A stretch of 38,350 nt of DNA from JAQVEM01 sp964556165 (GCA_964556165.1 CAZKVH010000014.1:1-38350), one strand, 5' to 3'; shown: positions 18,544-26,183, counted from the first letter of the stretch. Numbers and translations: made by a program. The notes: generated by a model from the sequence alone, not told the origin.

Positions 18544-18738
18544 TTTACCTTTGTTTTAGTAAAAATTACTATTTTTACATTAAAAGTATAAACCAATTCA
18601 ATTCTTAAAACTATTAACGCTCCAATTAATCAACCAGATTAAATCCGGTTGCTCTTATATCAGGAAATATACAATATACTAAAACTATAAGTATCGAAAA
18701 TATTATTAAAATTACTTTTAAAAATTATATTAAAAAAA

Positions 18739-18808
18739 GATGAAGAAATTTTGGAGTTTATATTTTTTAAAAAAAGTCATTTTCAGTAATACTCCATAAA
18801 ATCTTCAT
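18739..18808. repeat. long imperfect inverted repeat
   Basis: GATGAAGAAATTTTGGAGT (18739-18757) is mirrored by ACTCCATAAAATCTTCAT (18791-18808) with one or two offsets, separated by 33 bases. In RNA from either strand it would form a long stem. It is not followed by a clean T tract of terminator type on the plus strand. Confidence 0.6.
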
Positions 18809-18839
18809 TATCTTCTGTTAGAATTAAAAAAAAAGCAGA

Positions 18840-18993
18840 AAAGCTTAGTTGAAGCTCAAGACTAACTTACAGCAACTGAAACTATAACTTCTACCTAAAT
18901 TAAAGGGAGGTGATAGTTGGGGGAAAAAATTCTAAAGACAACGTAGCGCAGCTTTATAAAGCGGGTAAGATTCGCTTACCCGTTTTATTTTTT
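18840..18993 (+). ncRNA. candidate plus-strand small RNA or short-peptide transcript
   Basis: Inferred from a plus-strand intrinsic terminator with no plus-strand gene upstream of it. The segment can fold into several short stems: AGCTT/AAGCT near 18842-18856, TTAGT/ACTAA, and the perfect 12-base palindrome GCTTTATAAAGC at 18951-18962. It contains a very strong Shine-Dalgarno-like GGGAGGTGAT followed 2 bases later by TTG (18917), which would encode only nine residues (MGEKILKTT) before TAG at 18944. I cannot assign it to a known RNA family, the 5' end is a guess, and no clear promoter is visible. Confidence 0.35.
18962..18993 (+). terminator. intrinsic terminator, plus strand
   Basis: Perfect 8-bp stem CGGGTAAG / CTTACCCG with loop ATTCG, followed by TTTTATTTTTT. 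On the minus strand there is no U tract after the stem, so it is oriented to stop plus-strand transcription. Confidence 0.75.
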
Positions 18994-19045
18994 AAATTCT
19001 ATCAAATAAATAGAAATTCCCACTTATAAAAAATTTATAAAAACA

Positions 19046-19774
19046 CTATAAAACTATTTTCCAGTTATCATAAGCAACTTTAACTTCTACCATACCTTCA
19101 GAATACTCATTTATCATTTTCGTTAATTTATCCTCATCAATAGTAACTATCTGTCTTCCGCAGTGTGTGACAATTAATTGATTTATATTGTATTTTTTAC
19201 ACCATCCAATTATTGTTTTAACTCTGGTATGGCCAAAAAACTTATCACCTCTTCTTCTTACCATATTGATATTCAGGCTTGCACCATCAGCTATAAGCAT
19301 ATCAACCCCATCCAGAACATCTTTCTTGTCATCCTCAAAGTCCAGAATATCAGGAGCGTAAATTATGTTTTTATCCGCACTGATTTTATATGCTACTGCA
19401 GGGCATCTTAGTGAGTGAAAAACTTTATAGGCAATTATTTTAAAATCCTTAAGATCTATCTCCTTATTATTTTCAATAATTATATAATTCCCCGGCTTAT
19501 ACTTGCCGTAATCAAAAGTCACTTTTGTTATATAAACAGGTATTTTTATTCTACTTTCATTCTTTAATGACCATATATAATGGTCCGGGTGGGCGTGTGT
19601 TATTAGCAAAAAATCATAATCATTGATTTTACTTATCAGTTCAGGATTATGTTTTACACCAAAATCAATAAGTACTTTAGTTTCCTTATAATCTAAAGTA
19701 AGAGAAGAATGATACTTATGTCTGGCACTGCTCTCCTCTATTTCTCCCTTTGTGCCCGGAAATCCAATTATCAT
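19046..19774 (-). CDS. metallo-beta-lactamase-fold hydrolase
   Basis: A 242-residue cytosolic protein with the metal-binding HAHPDH motif at 60-65, a further metal-ligand candidate His in KVFHSLRC, Asp in YAPDILDFEDD, and His in VTHCGRQ. These are enough for a dinuclear site, though the substrate is unknown; phosphodiester or nuclease-like and cyclic-nucleotide substrates are all possible. It starts 7 bases after the pheT stop and is probably the last gene of the infC-pheT transcript, an unusual companion for translation genes. No good ribosome site is present beyond AAGG right before the ATG, so it may depend on translation of pheT. No clear terminator follows on its strand. Confidence 0.8.
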   Translation of the reverse strand: MIIGFPGTKGEIEESSARHKYHSSLTLDYKETKVLIDFGVKHNPELISKINDYDFLLITHAHPDHYIWSLKNESRIKIPVYITKVTFDYGKYKPGNYIIIENNKEIDLKDFKIIAYKVFHSLRCPAVAYKISADKNIIYAPDILDFEDDKKDVLDGVDMLIADGASLNINMVRRRGDKFFGHTRVKTIIGWCKKYNINQLIVTHCGRQIVTIDEDKLTKMINEYSEGMVEVKVAYDNWKIVL

Positions 19775-19781
19775 GCCTTAT

Positions 19782-22190
19782 TTATTCTCTAATTCTTGCA
19801 TTGAACCTTTTTCCAAGATTCTCAAGTATTCTATTTACAATTATGCTTACTTCCGTATCTTTTAAAGTCCTCGAGTCATCCCTGAAGCTTAATGAATAAG
19901 CCATACTTTTCTTTTCTTTATCTATTTGATTCCCTCTGTATATATCAAATAGATGGACACTTCTTAGCAATTCAGTGCCATTTTCTTTTATTTCATTTAT
20001 TATATCCTCATTCTTTATATGCTCGTCAACAACTATTGCAAGGTCAATATCTATTGAAGGGAATAAGGGTATAGTTTTATATTTCCTTACTTCATTCATA
20101 TTATTTATAAATTCATCCAGATTTAACTCCATATAGTAAATATCCTGTTTTATATCAATTTCATCCACTATTAGCGGGTGCACCTCTCCTATTATTCCCA
20201 TTACTTTCCCGTTAATATATATATTGCCACTTATCCCTGGATGAAAAAATTTAAAATTCCTCTCTATTATTTCCAATTTCCCATCAGGAAAATATAAATT
20301 AGTTAAAAACTCAAGAACCCCTTTCAAATCATAAAAATCGATATCCCTTTCAGATTCATTCCAGCTCTTTATCATCTTTTTACCGGTTAAAACAATTCCT
20401 AGTTTATTTATTTCATCAGGTAATAAATTCTTATTACTCTTCTTAAAAATCTTAGAAATTTCAAATATCTTGATATCATTTATGTCGTGATTTACATTGT
20501 CTTTTACATTCTTAATAAAAGCCGGCAGTAGAGATGTCCTTAAATATTTAAAATCTTCATTTATTGGGTTTAATATTTCTACAGCTTCCTTATAATCAAC
20601 TTCAACATCCAGCCCGAACCTCTTTATCTCGTTGATATTTATAAAAGAATAGTTTATGACTTCAGATAATCCAATATCGCATAGATATTGCCTTATTTCT
20701 TTGATCTTCTTCTGATAATATGTATATCTGCCCCTTCTATCACTTGCAGGAGTAGGAATAGAATCCAGCTTATCATAACCATAAATTCTGGCTATTTCTT
20801 CAATAAGATCTATTTCTCTCTCCAGATCCTCGTACCTGAAAGAAGGAATTATTGCTTCTATAAAATTATCTTTTATCTTATTTCTTATTTTTAGACCATT
20901 AAGTATGTCTGATATCACATTCCTATCGATATCTTTCCCGAGAATCTTGCTTACATTATCCGCACTTACTGCTATTTTTCTTTCCCTCTTTATCTTCTGG
21001 CAATAGTTATCGTATAAAGAACCTCTTATCTTAGAACCTGCAATCCTGGTTAAGATATCTTCAAATCTACTGATAGCAAATAAAGTTAACAACGGGTCGA
21101 TACTTTTCTCAAACCTGTTTGAAGCTTCTGAGCGGAGTCCTATCCTCTTGGATGTTCTCATTATAGAAGGACCGGAAAAGTTTGCTGCTTCAAGAAGCAC
21201 TTCTTTTGTAGCATCGTTTATCTCGGTATCCTTGCCTCCCATAATTCCTGCTATGGCTACTGCTTTATTCTCATCTGCTATCACAAGAGAATTATCATCA
21301 ATAACTCTAATGGAATCATCTATCATCTTAATCTTTTCTCCTGATTTCGAACTTCTTACTATGATTTTATTGGAATTAAGTGTATCTTTATCAAATGCGT
21401 GAAGAGGCTGTCCGGTTTCGAGCATGACATAATTAGTCAGGTCAACTATCAAATTAACAGGTCTTATATCGCACATTATTAATCTATTCTTCAGCCACCA
21501 GGGTGATTTAATATCTGGAATATTATTAAAAACCCCTGCAGAATAACGTGAGCAAAGAGCACAATCATCGATTTTAATATTTAACTCCGAATCTATATTC
21601 AATCTTTTTTTATAGTCGTAAACAGGAATTCTAAAATCTAACCCGGTCAGAGCACTTATCTCCCTCGCTATCCCCACTATGCTCATGCAATCAGGTCTGT
21701 TAGGGGTAATCTCAAACTCATAAACAAAATCATTAAGACCTGTTGATTCTGCAAAGCTTTCACCTATCCTAAAATTATCATCGAGAATCATTATGCCCTC
21801 TGATTCTGAAGAAAGCTCCAGTTCCATTTCGGAACACATCATGCCCTCCGAGACCTGACCTCTTATCTTGCTTTTTTTTATAGTAGTTTTTTGTATTACT
21901 GCACCCGGAAGAGCAACAGCCACTTTATTTCCTGATTTAAAATTCTTTGCGCCACATACTATATTAAGTATTTTTGAACCTACATCAACACTGCAGACAG
22001 ATAATTTATCAGCATCCGGATGTTCGTGAGTGTCCAAGATCTTACCTATAACTATATTCCTGTATTTGATGCCTATATCCTCAACCTTTTTAACTTCACT
22101 TCCGCTCATTGTAAGCATTCTGGCTGTAGCTACTGGATCAAGTTCACCTGCATCCAAAAATTCCTTTATCCAGTTAAGGGTTGCTTTCAA
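19782..22190 (-). CDS. pheT: phenylalanyl-tRNA synthetase beta subunit
   Basis: Non-catalytic and editing subunit of the alpha2-beta2 enzyme that charges tRNA-Phe. The 802 residues have an N-terminal EMAP-type tRNA-binding fold (about 40-150), the B3/B4 editing region, a B5 domain, a catalytic-like module, and a C-terminal ferredoxin-fold anticodon-binding domain (from about residue 710, ending KRFNARIRE). Length is normal. The only usable start is TTG at 22190: a stop lies a few codons upstream in frame, and GAGAGGA precedes it. A 117-base gap separates it from pheS. Confidence 0.95.
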   Translation of the reverse strand: MKATLNWIKEFLDAGELDPVATARMLTMSGSEVKKVEDIGIKYRNIVIGKILDTHEHPDADKLSVCSVDVGSKILNIVCGAKNFKSGNKVAVALPGAVIQKTTIKKSKIRGQVSEGMMCSEMELELSSESEGIMILDDNFRIGESFAESTGLNDFVYEFEITPNRPDCMSIVGIAREISALTGLDFRIPVYDYKKRLNIDSELNIKIDDCALCSRYSAGVFNNIPDIKSPWWLKNRLIMCDIRPVNLIVDLTNYVMLETGQPLHAFDKDTLNSNKIIVRSSKSGEKIKMIDDSIRVIDDNSLVIADENKAVAIAGIMGGKDTEINDATKEVLLEAANFSGPSIMRTSKRIGLRSEASNRFEKSIDPLLTLFAISRFEDILTRIAGSKIRGSLYDNYCQKIKRERKIAVSADNVSKILGKDIDRNVISDILNGLKIRNKIKDNFIEAIIPSFRYEDLEREIDLIEEIARIYGYDKLDSIPTPASDRRGRYTYYQKKIKEIRQYLCDIGLSEVINYSFININEIKRFGLDVEVDYKEAVEILNPINEDFKYLRTSLLPAFIKNVKDNVNHDINDIKIFEISKIFKKSNKNLLPDEINKLGIVLTGKKMIKSWNESERDIDFYDLKGVLEFLTNLYFPDGKLEIIERNFKFFHPGISGNIYINGKVMGIIGEVHPLIVDEIDIKQDIYYMELNLDEFINNMNEVRKYKTIPLFPSIDIDLAIVVDEHIKNEDIINEIKENGTELLRSVHLFDIYRGNQIDKEKKSMAYSLSFRDDSRTLKDTEVSIIVNRILENLGKRFNARIRE

Positions 22191-22307
22191 TTCTTCACTT
22201 TCCTCTCATTTATATGATTAATATCAACTACTATAGATTCTCCTGATTATATTTTTTAATTAAATAATAATATAAAAAATATTTTAGATTCTTAATTGCG
22301 TTCGAAG

Positions 22308-23354
22308 TTAAAATTGATCAATGAATCTCAAATCATTTTCAAAAAATAGCCTTAAATCATCAATTCCATATTTCAACATACAAATTCTTTCAACACCCAT
22401 GCCAAAAGCAAATCCACTGACTTCACCCGGGTCATAACCCACAAAAGAATATAAATTAGGGTCTACCATTCCGGCACCCATAATCTCCAGCCATCCGCTT
22501 CCTGAACATACTCTGCAACCTTTTCCCCCGCATATATTACAGATTACATCTACTTCAGCACTTGGCTCTGTAAATGGAAAATAATGAGGCCTGAATCTAA
22601 CTTTTCTATCTTTCCCAAAAATTTCGTGTGAAAAAGTTTCAAGTGTCCATTTAAGATTTCCGAAATTTATTCCCTTGTCTATTACAAGACCTTCTATCTG
22701 CGTAAACATGGGTGTATGGGATACATCATAATCTCTTCTATATACCTTCCCTGGCGATATTATTAGTATCGGAGGCTTATATTTCTCCATGTACCTTATC
22801 TGAACCGGAGAAGTCTGAGTTCTTAATAGAATCTTGTCAGAAACAAAAAAAGTGTCATGTAGTGATCTCGCAGGATGATCTACAGGAGTATTCAATGCTT
22901 CAAAATTATAATAATCTGTCTCAACTTCAGGCCCCTCCGCAATGCTAAATCCCATACCAATAAAGATTTCTTCAATCTCTTCAATAACCCTTGAAATTAT
23001 ATTCTTTTTACCAGCTACTACTTTTCTCCCGGGCAATGATAAATCAATACTTTGCTCTTTTAATTTTATGTCATACTCGATATTTCTTAGAAATTTCTCT
23101 TTCTTCTGAATTTCTAATTCAATTTCTCTTCTCGCAGTATTTAATCTCTTCCCTATTACCGGCTTAAGATTTTCAGGTAAATTTCCTATACTCTTCAAAG
23201 ATTCAATCAAAAAACTTTTCCTGCCTGTGTATTCTGTTCTTATTTTATCAAGTTCAACTAAATCTTTTACCAAAGCCAGTTTATTGCTAAAACTGTCGAG
23301 TTCCCCCTTTATTTCTTCATCTAATGCAATTATCTTATTGTCATTATCATCCAT
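22308..23354 (-). CDS. pheS: phenylalanyl-tRNA synthetase alpha subunit
   Basis: Catalytic class II subunit. The 348 residues begin with a coiled-coil-forming N-terminal region (about 1-100, tRNA-binding in the family). The catalytic domain contains HPARSLHDTFF (motif 2 region), FRPHYFPFTEPSAEVDV and the motif 3 segment GFAFGMGVERICMLKYGI. A Cys cluster CNICGGKGCRVC precedes GWLEIMGAGM, as in many bacterial PheS proteins. I use the ATG at 23354, four bases after the rplT stop. A TTG nine codons upstream, inside rplT, is also in frame. The lack of a clear Shine-Dalgarno suggests coupling to rplT. Confidence 0.95.
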   Translation of the reverse strand: MDDNDNKIIALDEEIKGELDSFSNKLALVKDLVELDKIRTEYTGRKSFLIESLKSIGNLPENLKPVIGKRLNTARREIELEIQKKEKFLRNIEYDIKLKEQSIDLSLPGRKVVAGKKNIISRVIEEIEEIFIGMGFSIAEGPEVETDYYNFEALNTPVDHPARSLHDTFFVSDKILLRTQTSPVQIRYMEKYKPPILIISPGKVYRRDYDVSHTPMFTQIEGLVIDKGINFGNLKWTLETFSHEIFGKDRKVRFRPHYFPFTEPSAEVDVICNICGGKGCRVCSGSGWLEIMGAGMVDPNLYSFVGYDPGEVSGFAFGMGVERICMLKYGIDDLRLFFENDLRFIDQF

Positions 23355-23358
23355 ATTA

Positions 23359-23715
23359 TTATGCACTTTTTTTCTTTGCAATTTCAGCTAATTCCTTGAA
23401 AGCATCCGGGTCTTTTACTGCTATTTCTGACAGCATTTTTCTATTAATATCGATACTTGCTTTTTTCAAACCAAAAATAAACTCATTATAAGATACGCCA
23501 TTTATCCTGGCTGCAGCGTTTATTCTGGTTATCCACAACCTTCTGAAATTCCTTTTATTGTTTTTCCTATCTCTATAAGAATAACTCATAGATTTAAGAA
23601 GCTGTTCCTTGGCAATTTTGTAACTCCTGCTCTTGGAGCCGTAATAACCACTTGCTTCCTTTAGTACTTTTTTATGCTTTTCTCTCTTATTTTGCCCTCT
23701 CTTAACCCTGGCCAT
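23359..23715 (-). CDS. rplT: 50S ribosomal protein L20
   Basis: Large-subunit assembly protein that binds 23S rRNA and, in Bacillus and E. coli, represses its own operon by binding the mRNA. It has 118 residues, the standard length. The family stretches ARVKRGQNKREKHKKVLKEASGYYGSKSRSYKIAKEQ and RRLWITRINAAARINGVSYNEFI are clear. An AAAGGTGG ribosome site precedes the ATG. It is the third gene of infC-rpmI-rplT. The leader at 24508-24670 is a plausible target for L20 autoregulation. Confidence 0.97.
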   Translation of the reverse strand: MARVKRGQNKREKHKKVLKEASGYYGSKSRSYKIAKEQLLKSMSYSYRDRKNNKRNFRRLWITRINAAARINGVSYNEFIFGLKKASIDINRKMLSEIAVKDPDAFKELAEIAKKKSA

Positions 23716-23732
23716 TTAAATACCACCTTTCA

Positions 23733-23927
23733 TTATCTACATAGTAACCTTCTTACTTTTTTCTTATCAGACGAAGACACTTCCTGCACTTTTCCAAGAC
23801 GTCTTTTTCTTTCTGCATCTTTCTTTGTTAGTATATGGCTTTTATATGCCTTTACCCTCATAATTTTGCCACTGCCTGTTACTTTAAACCTTTTGGCAGC
23901 ACCTTTATGTGTCTTAATTTTTGGCAT
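23733..23927 (-). CDS. rpmI: 50S ribosomal protein L35
   Basis: Small basic large-subunit protein of 64 residues, beginning MPKIKTHKGAAKRFKVTGSGK, the canonical L35 N-terminus, and ending DKKKVRRLLCR. I chose the ATG at 23927, since upstream in-frame starts would add non-conserved residues; a GGAAGG ribosome site lies 9 bases before it. It sits between infC and rplT with gaps of 46 and 17 bases. Confidence 0.96.
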   Translation of the reverse strand: MPKIKTHKGAAKRFKVTGSGKIMRVKAYKSHILTKKDAERKRRLGKVQEVSSSDKKKVRRLLCR

Positions 23928-23973
23928 AATAAACATCCTTCCTTTGAATTTCAACCTAATTTTATAAGGTATT

Positions 23974-24474
23974 TCATTTTGAAATAGGAGCTAAAACAGC
24001 AGTTATATTGTAACCATCCATTTTTGGTTCCAGTTCAAGATTATATCTGTCTTCCAGATCATCCATTAATCTTTCCAGTATACTCATCCCAATTTCTTTA
24101 TGGACAATTTCCCGTCCCCTGAACATAATTGTTATTTTTACCTTATATCCACTATTTAAAAATTTTTCTATCTGCCTTTTTTTAATATTAAAATCATTTG
24201 TATCTATCTTCGGTCTTAATTTTACTTCCTTTAAAATAATCTGTGATTGCTTCTTTTTCTTTTGCTTTTCTGATATTTCCATTTTATATTTATATTTTCC
24301 GTAATCCATTATTCTACATACCGGTGGCCTGCTGTCAGGTGATATTTCTACCAGATCCAGCCCTCTCTGCTCTGCAGTACTTAACGCTTCCCTTATTGGA
24401 ACCACTCCAATCTGCTTGCCTTCTTCTGAAATTAGCCTCACTTCCGGTATCCTGATTTGCTCATTTACTCGAAT
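23974..24474 (-). CDS. infC: translation initiation factor IF-3
   Basis: Binds the 30S subunit and checks initiator tRNA and start codon. The family N-domain (VNEQIRIPEVRLISEEGKQIGVVPIREAL), the linker (RIMDYGKYKYK) and the C-domain (LRPKIDTNDF, VKITIMFRGREIVHKEIG) are complete. No ATG starts the protein. In-frame options are ATT at 24474 (166 residues, used here) or an internal GTG at 24441 that would cut into conserved sequence. ATT/ATA/ATC starts are known for infC and allow autoregulation. A strong AAGGAGG (24499-24505) instead points to an ATT at 24493, 5 bases away but out of frame by one base across an A7 tract; see findings. The gene is certain, the first residues are not. Confidence 0.93.
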   Translation of the reverse strand: MRVNEQIRIPEVRLISEEGKQIGVVPIREALSTAEQRGLDLVEISPDSRPPVCRIMDYGKYKYKMEISEKQKKKKQSQIILKEVKLRPKIDTNDFNIKKRQIEKFLNSGYKVKITIMFRGREIVHKEIGMSILERLMDDLEDRYNLELEPKMDGYNITAVLAPISK

Positions 24475-24513
24475 TCTTTTTTTGTATTCGAATGTGCACC
24501 TCCTTAATCATTT

Positions 24514-24550
24514 TTTTAAAAAAAATAGGCAGATAAATCATCTACCTATT
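24514..24550 (-). terminator. leader terminator (attenuator) upstream of infC
   Basis: On the minus strand, arms AATAGGTAGA (from 24550) and TCTGCCTATT (to 24524) form a 10-pair stem with one G-U, a 7-base loop, then a run of eight U. It lies between the promoter and the infC ribosome site, so it must be conditional. Confidence 0.75.
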
Positions 24551-24623
24551 TATTTAAATTACTTTTAAAACAACCAGATTAACAGGCTTATAAAACCGCC
24601 ACCTGGTGAGAAATAGATGATTT
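24535..24623 (-). promoter_or_regulatory. antiterminator arms of the infC leader (L20/IF3-type RNA switch)
   Basis: The upstream RNA segment AAAUCAUCUA (plus positions 24614-24623) is exactly complementary over 10 bases to UAGAUGAUUU (24535-24544). The latter covers the 5' side and loop of the terminator, so the two structures exclude each other. Between them is a hairpin, ACCAG/CTGGT (24573-24577 with 24603-24607) with inner GGC/GCC pairs, a plausible ligand-binding element. In Bacillus the same operon has an L20-controlled attenuator; here the ligand is inferred from context only. No T-box consensus is present. Confidence 0.6.
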
Positions 24624-24677
24624 CTACTTAACAAGTTTCTTATTATCTTAATTTTTTCAATAATATAACGATATGGA

Positions 24678-24706
24678 ATTATACTAATTATTATTTGATT
24701 TGTCTA
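24678..24706 (-). promoter_or_regulatory. promoter of the infC-rpmI-rplT-pheST operon
   Basis: TAGACA (24701-24706) and a perfect TATAAT (24678-24683), spaced by 17 bases, start just after the stop codon of the radical SAM gene. The expected start near 24671 gives a leader of roughly 180-200 bases containing the switch. Confidence 0.7.
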
Positions 24707-24715
24707 TCTATATAT

Positions 24716-26059
24716 CTATACTGCTACATCTCCTTCTTCCTCCGGCACATATTCTTCTTTCCAGGCTTTATCGGCTATTGCCTTATACTCAGCTGCATAT
24801 TTATCAAGATCTTTCGCCAGTGATGTAATAAGTGTCTCTGCCCCGTCATGTGTTGGATAGGCACCGGTTTCAGCTACGATATCTCTTAATACCCATGGAT
24901 TATCAAGAAAGCTGCACGGCCTTAAGTGGTTTTCAGTATATGGCTGTCTCTTCCTGAAACCCATAAAGAAATCTGATGTTAATACTTCTGCAAGGCTTTT
25001 TTCTTTTATATTGTCAGTAGCAAAATGTACAAACACACATGGTTCTACGTCGCCATTAACATTTATATGTAAATAATTCTTTCCACCAGCCATACAACCA
25101 TTTACCAGCGGACCATCATTCCAGAAATCAGCCACTATAATGTTCTTGGTTCTTCTAATTTCCAGTATCTTTTTTCTTCTATAATCTCTTTGCTCGGGTG
25201 TTGGCATAAGCTCTAGATTGGGCTCCCTTCCTATAGGAACGTAATTAAAGTACCAGCCTATAAATGCGCCTTTTTCTACAAACAAATCAATAAATTCATC
25301 ACTTACAACAAGTTCGTTATTAGATCTGGTTGCAGTTACCGAAAAACCGAAAAGGACTCCATTATCTTTCAAAACATCCATCGCTCTCATTACTTTTTTC
25401 CAGACACCCTTCCCTCTCCTTGCATCGGTCTCTTTTTCAAAACCTTCTACACTTATACACGGGACAGCATTCCCGAGTTCTGAAAGTCTCTTTGCAAACT
25501 TATCATCAATCAATGTTCCATTGGTATAAATCTGAAAGAAAGAATCGTTATGCCTTTCCAAAAAATCAAAAAAATGGGGCCATATAGTCGGTTCTCCTCC
25601 TGTGATTACGAAAAAGTAAAGACCTATATCATTGGCTTCATCTATAACTCTATTGCATACATCATATGGAAGATCATCCTTTTTTGAATACTGCCATGCA
25701 TAACAGCCGATACACCTTAAATTACACTTCATGGTAGGGCTAATCACTAAATGATTGGGAGGGTTAATGCCGTATTTCTTTGCAAAAGCAAGTCTTTTTG
25801 GCTGTCCCTGTATCATAGCATTATTTATAAGGTTCATTACTACTTTATTTCTTACACTCGGTGACATATTCTCTGAAGCTCTCTTAAGACTTACAAGAAG
25901 ATTTTCCATAAAATCTCTCTCTTCTCTCTTTTTCAACCTGTACACTCTTCCCTTAACAAGCGAAAGCCATTTTTCATCTGAAATCTTGGGGAGTATCTTA
26001 AGTGCACTCTGTATAGCTGTTTTTGTAGTATACAATTTTACTCTTTCTTTTAGTGTCAT
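24716..26059 (-). CDS. radical SAM protein with SPASM-like C-terminal cysteines
   Basis: A 447-residue iron-sulfur enzyme. The [4Fe-4S] SAM-cleaving motif is C112-NLR-C116-IG-C119, followed by FFVITGGEPTIWP (SAM-binding GGE). Further cysteines at about 322, 341 and 382 (GCMAGGKNYLHINVNGDVEPC and RPCSFLD) look like an auxiliary cluster of the SPASM/twitch type. The long N-terminal helical region (1-100) precedes the barrel. Members are common in anaerobes and mostly uncharacterised; peptide or cofactor modification is possible. No precursor peptide is seen nearby. AAGGAG lies 7-8 bases before the ATG. It is a monocistronic-looking gene between thrS and infC. Confidence 0.88.
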   Translation of the reverse strand: MTLKERVKLYTTKTAIQSALKILPKISDEKWLSLVKGRVYRLKKREERDFMENLLVSLKRASENMSPSVRNKVVMNLINNAMIQGQPKRLAFAKKYGINPPNHLVISPTMKCNLRCIGCYAWQYSKKDDLPYDVCNRVIDEANDIGLYFFVITGGEPTIWPHFFDFLERHNDSFFQIYTNGTLIDDKFAKRLSELGNAVPCISVEGFEKETDARRGKGVWKKVMRAMDVLKDNGVLFGFSVTATRSNNELVVSDEFIDLFVEKGAFIGWYFNYVPIGREPNLELMPTPEQRDYRRKKILEIRRTKNIIVADFWNDGPLVNGCMAGGKNYLHINVNGDVEPCVFVHFATDNIKEKSLAEVLTSDFFMGFRKRQPYTENHLRPCSFLDNPWVLRDIVAETGAYPTHDGAETLITSLAKDLDKYAAEYKAIADKAWKEEYVPEEEGDVAV

Positions 26060-26183
26060 TTTATATACTCCTTAACAGATTAAATAAATAATAAAACTTA
26101 TTCTTATTGAAAGTATTAATTTTAAAAACTTATTATACTATTATAAGATATTTTTATAAAAAATAAAGCACCCGAAATCTTAA

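Larger units (their letters stand above)
18544..19045. other. 502-bp gene-free region upstream of the response regulator
   Basis: Both flanking genes are on the minus strand, and no convincing protein gene is present on either strand. The region holds a long imperfect inverted repeat (18739-18808), a strong Shine-Dalgarno-like GGGAGGTGAT (18905-18914), two adjacent hairpins (18951-18982) and a plus-strand intrinsic terminator. The response regulator promoter should lie within its left part, but no clear -35/-10 pair stands out. Confidence 0.7.

Noticed and set aside
18936..18982. tRNA-like stretch (GTAGCGCAGCTTTATAAAGCG resembling a D arm, followed by an anticodon-like stem-loop)
   Set aside because: There is no acceptor pairing, no T arm and no T at loop position 33; the second stem is better read as the terminator hairpin.
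18910..19029. 39-codon GTG frame over the small RNA candidate
   Set aside because: Its ribosome site would abut the GTG, and the terminator hairpin lies inside the frame, so translation through it is unlikely.
24508..24670. T-box riboswitch for the pheST operon
   Set aside because: The AGGTGGCGG stretch only partly resembles the T-box; the conserved GGTACCGCG-type sequence is missing, and the switch precedes infC, not pheS.
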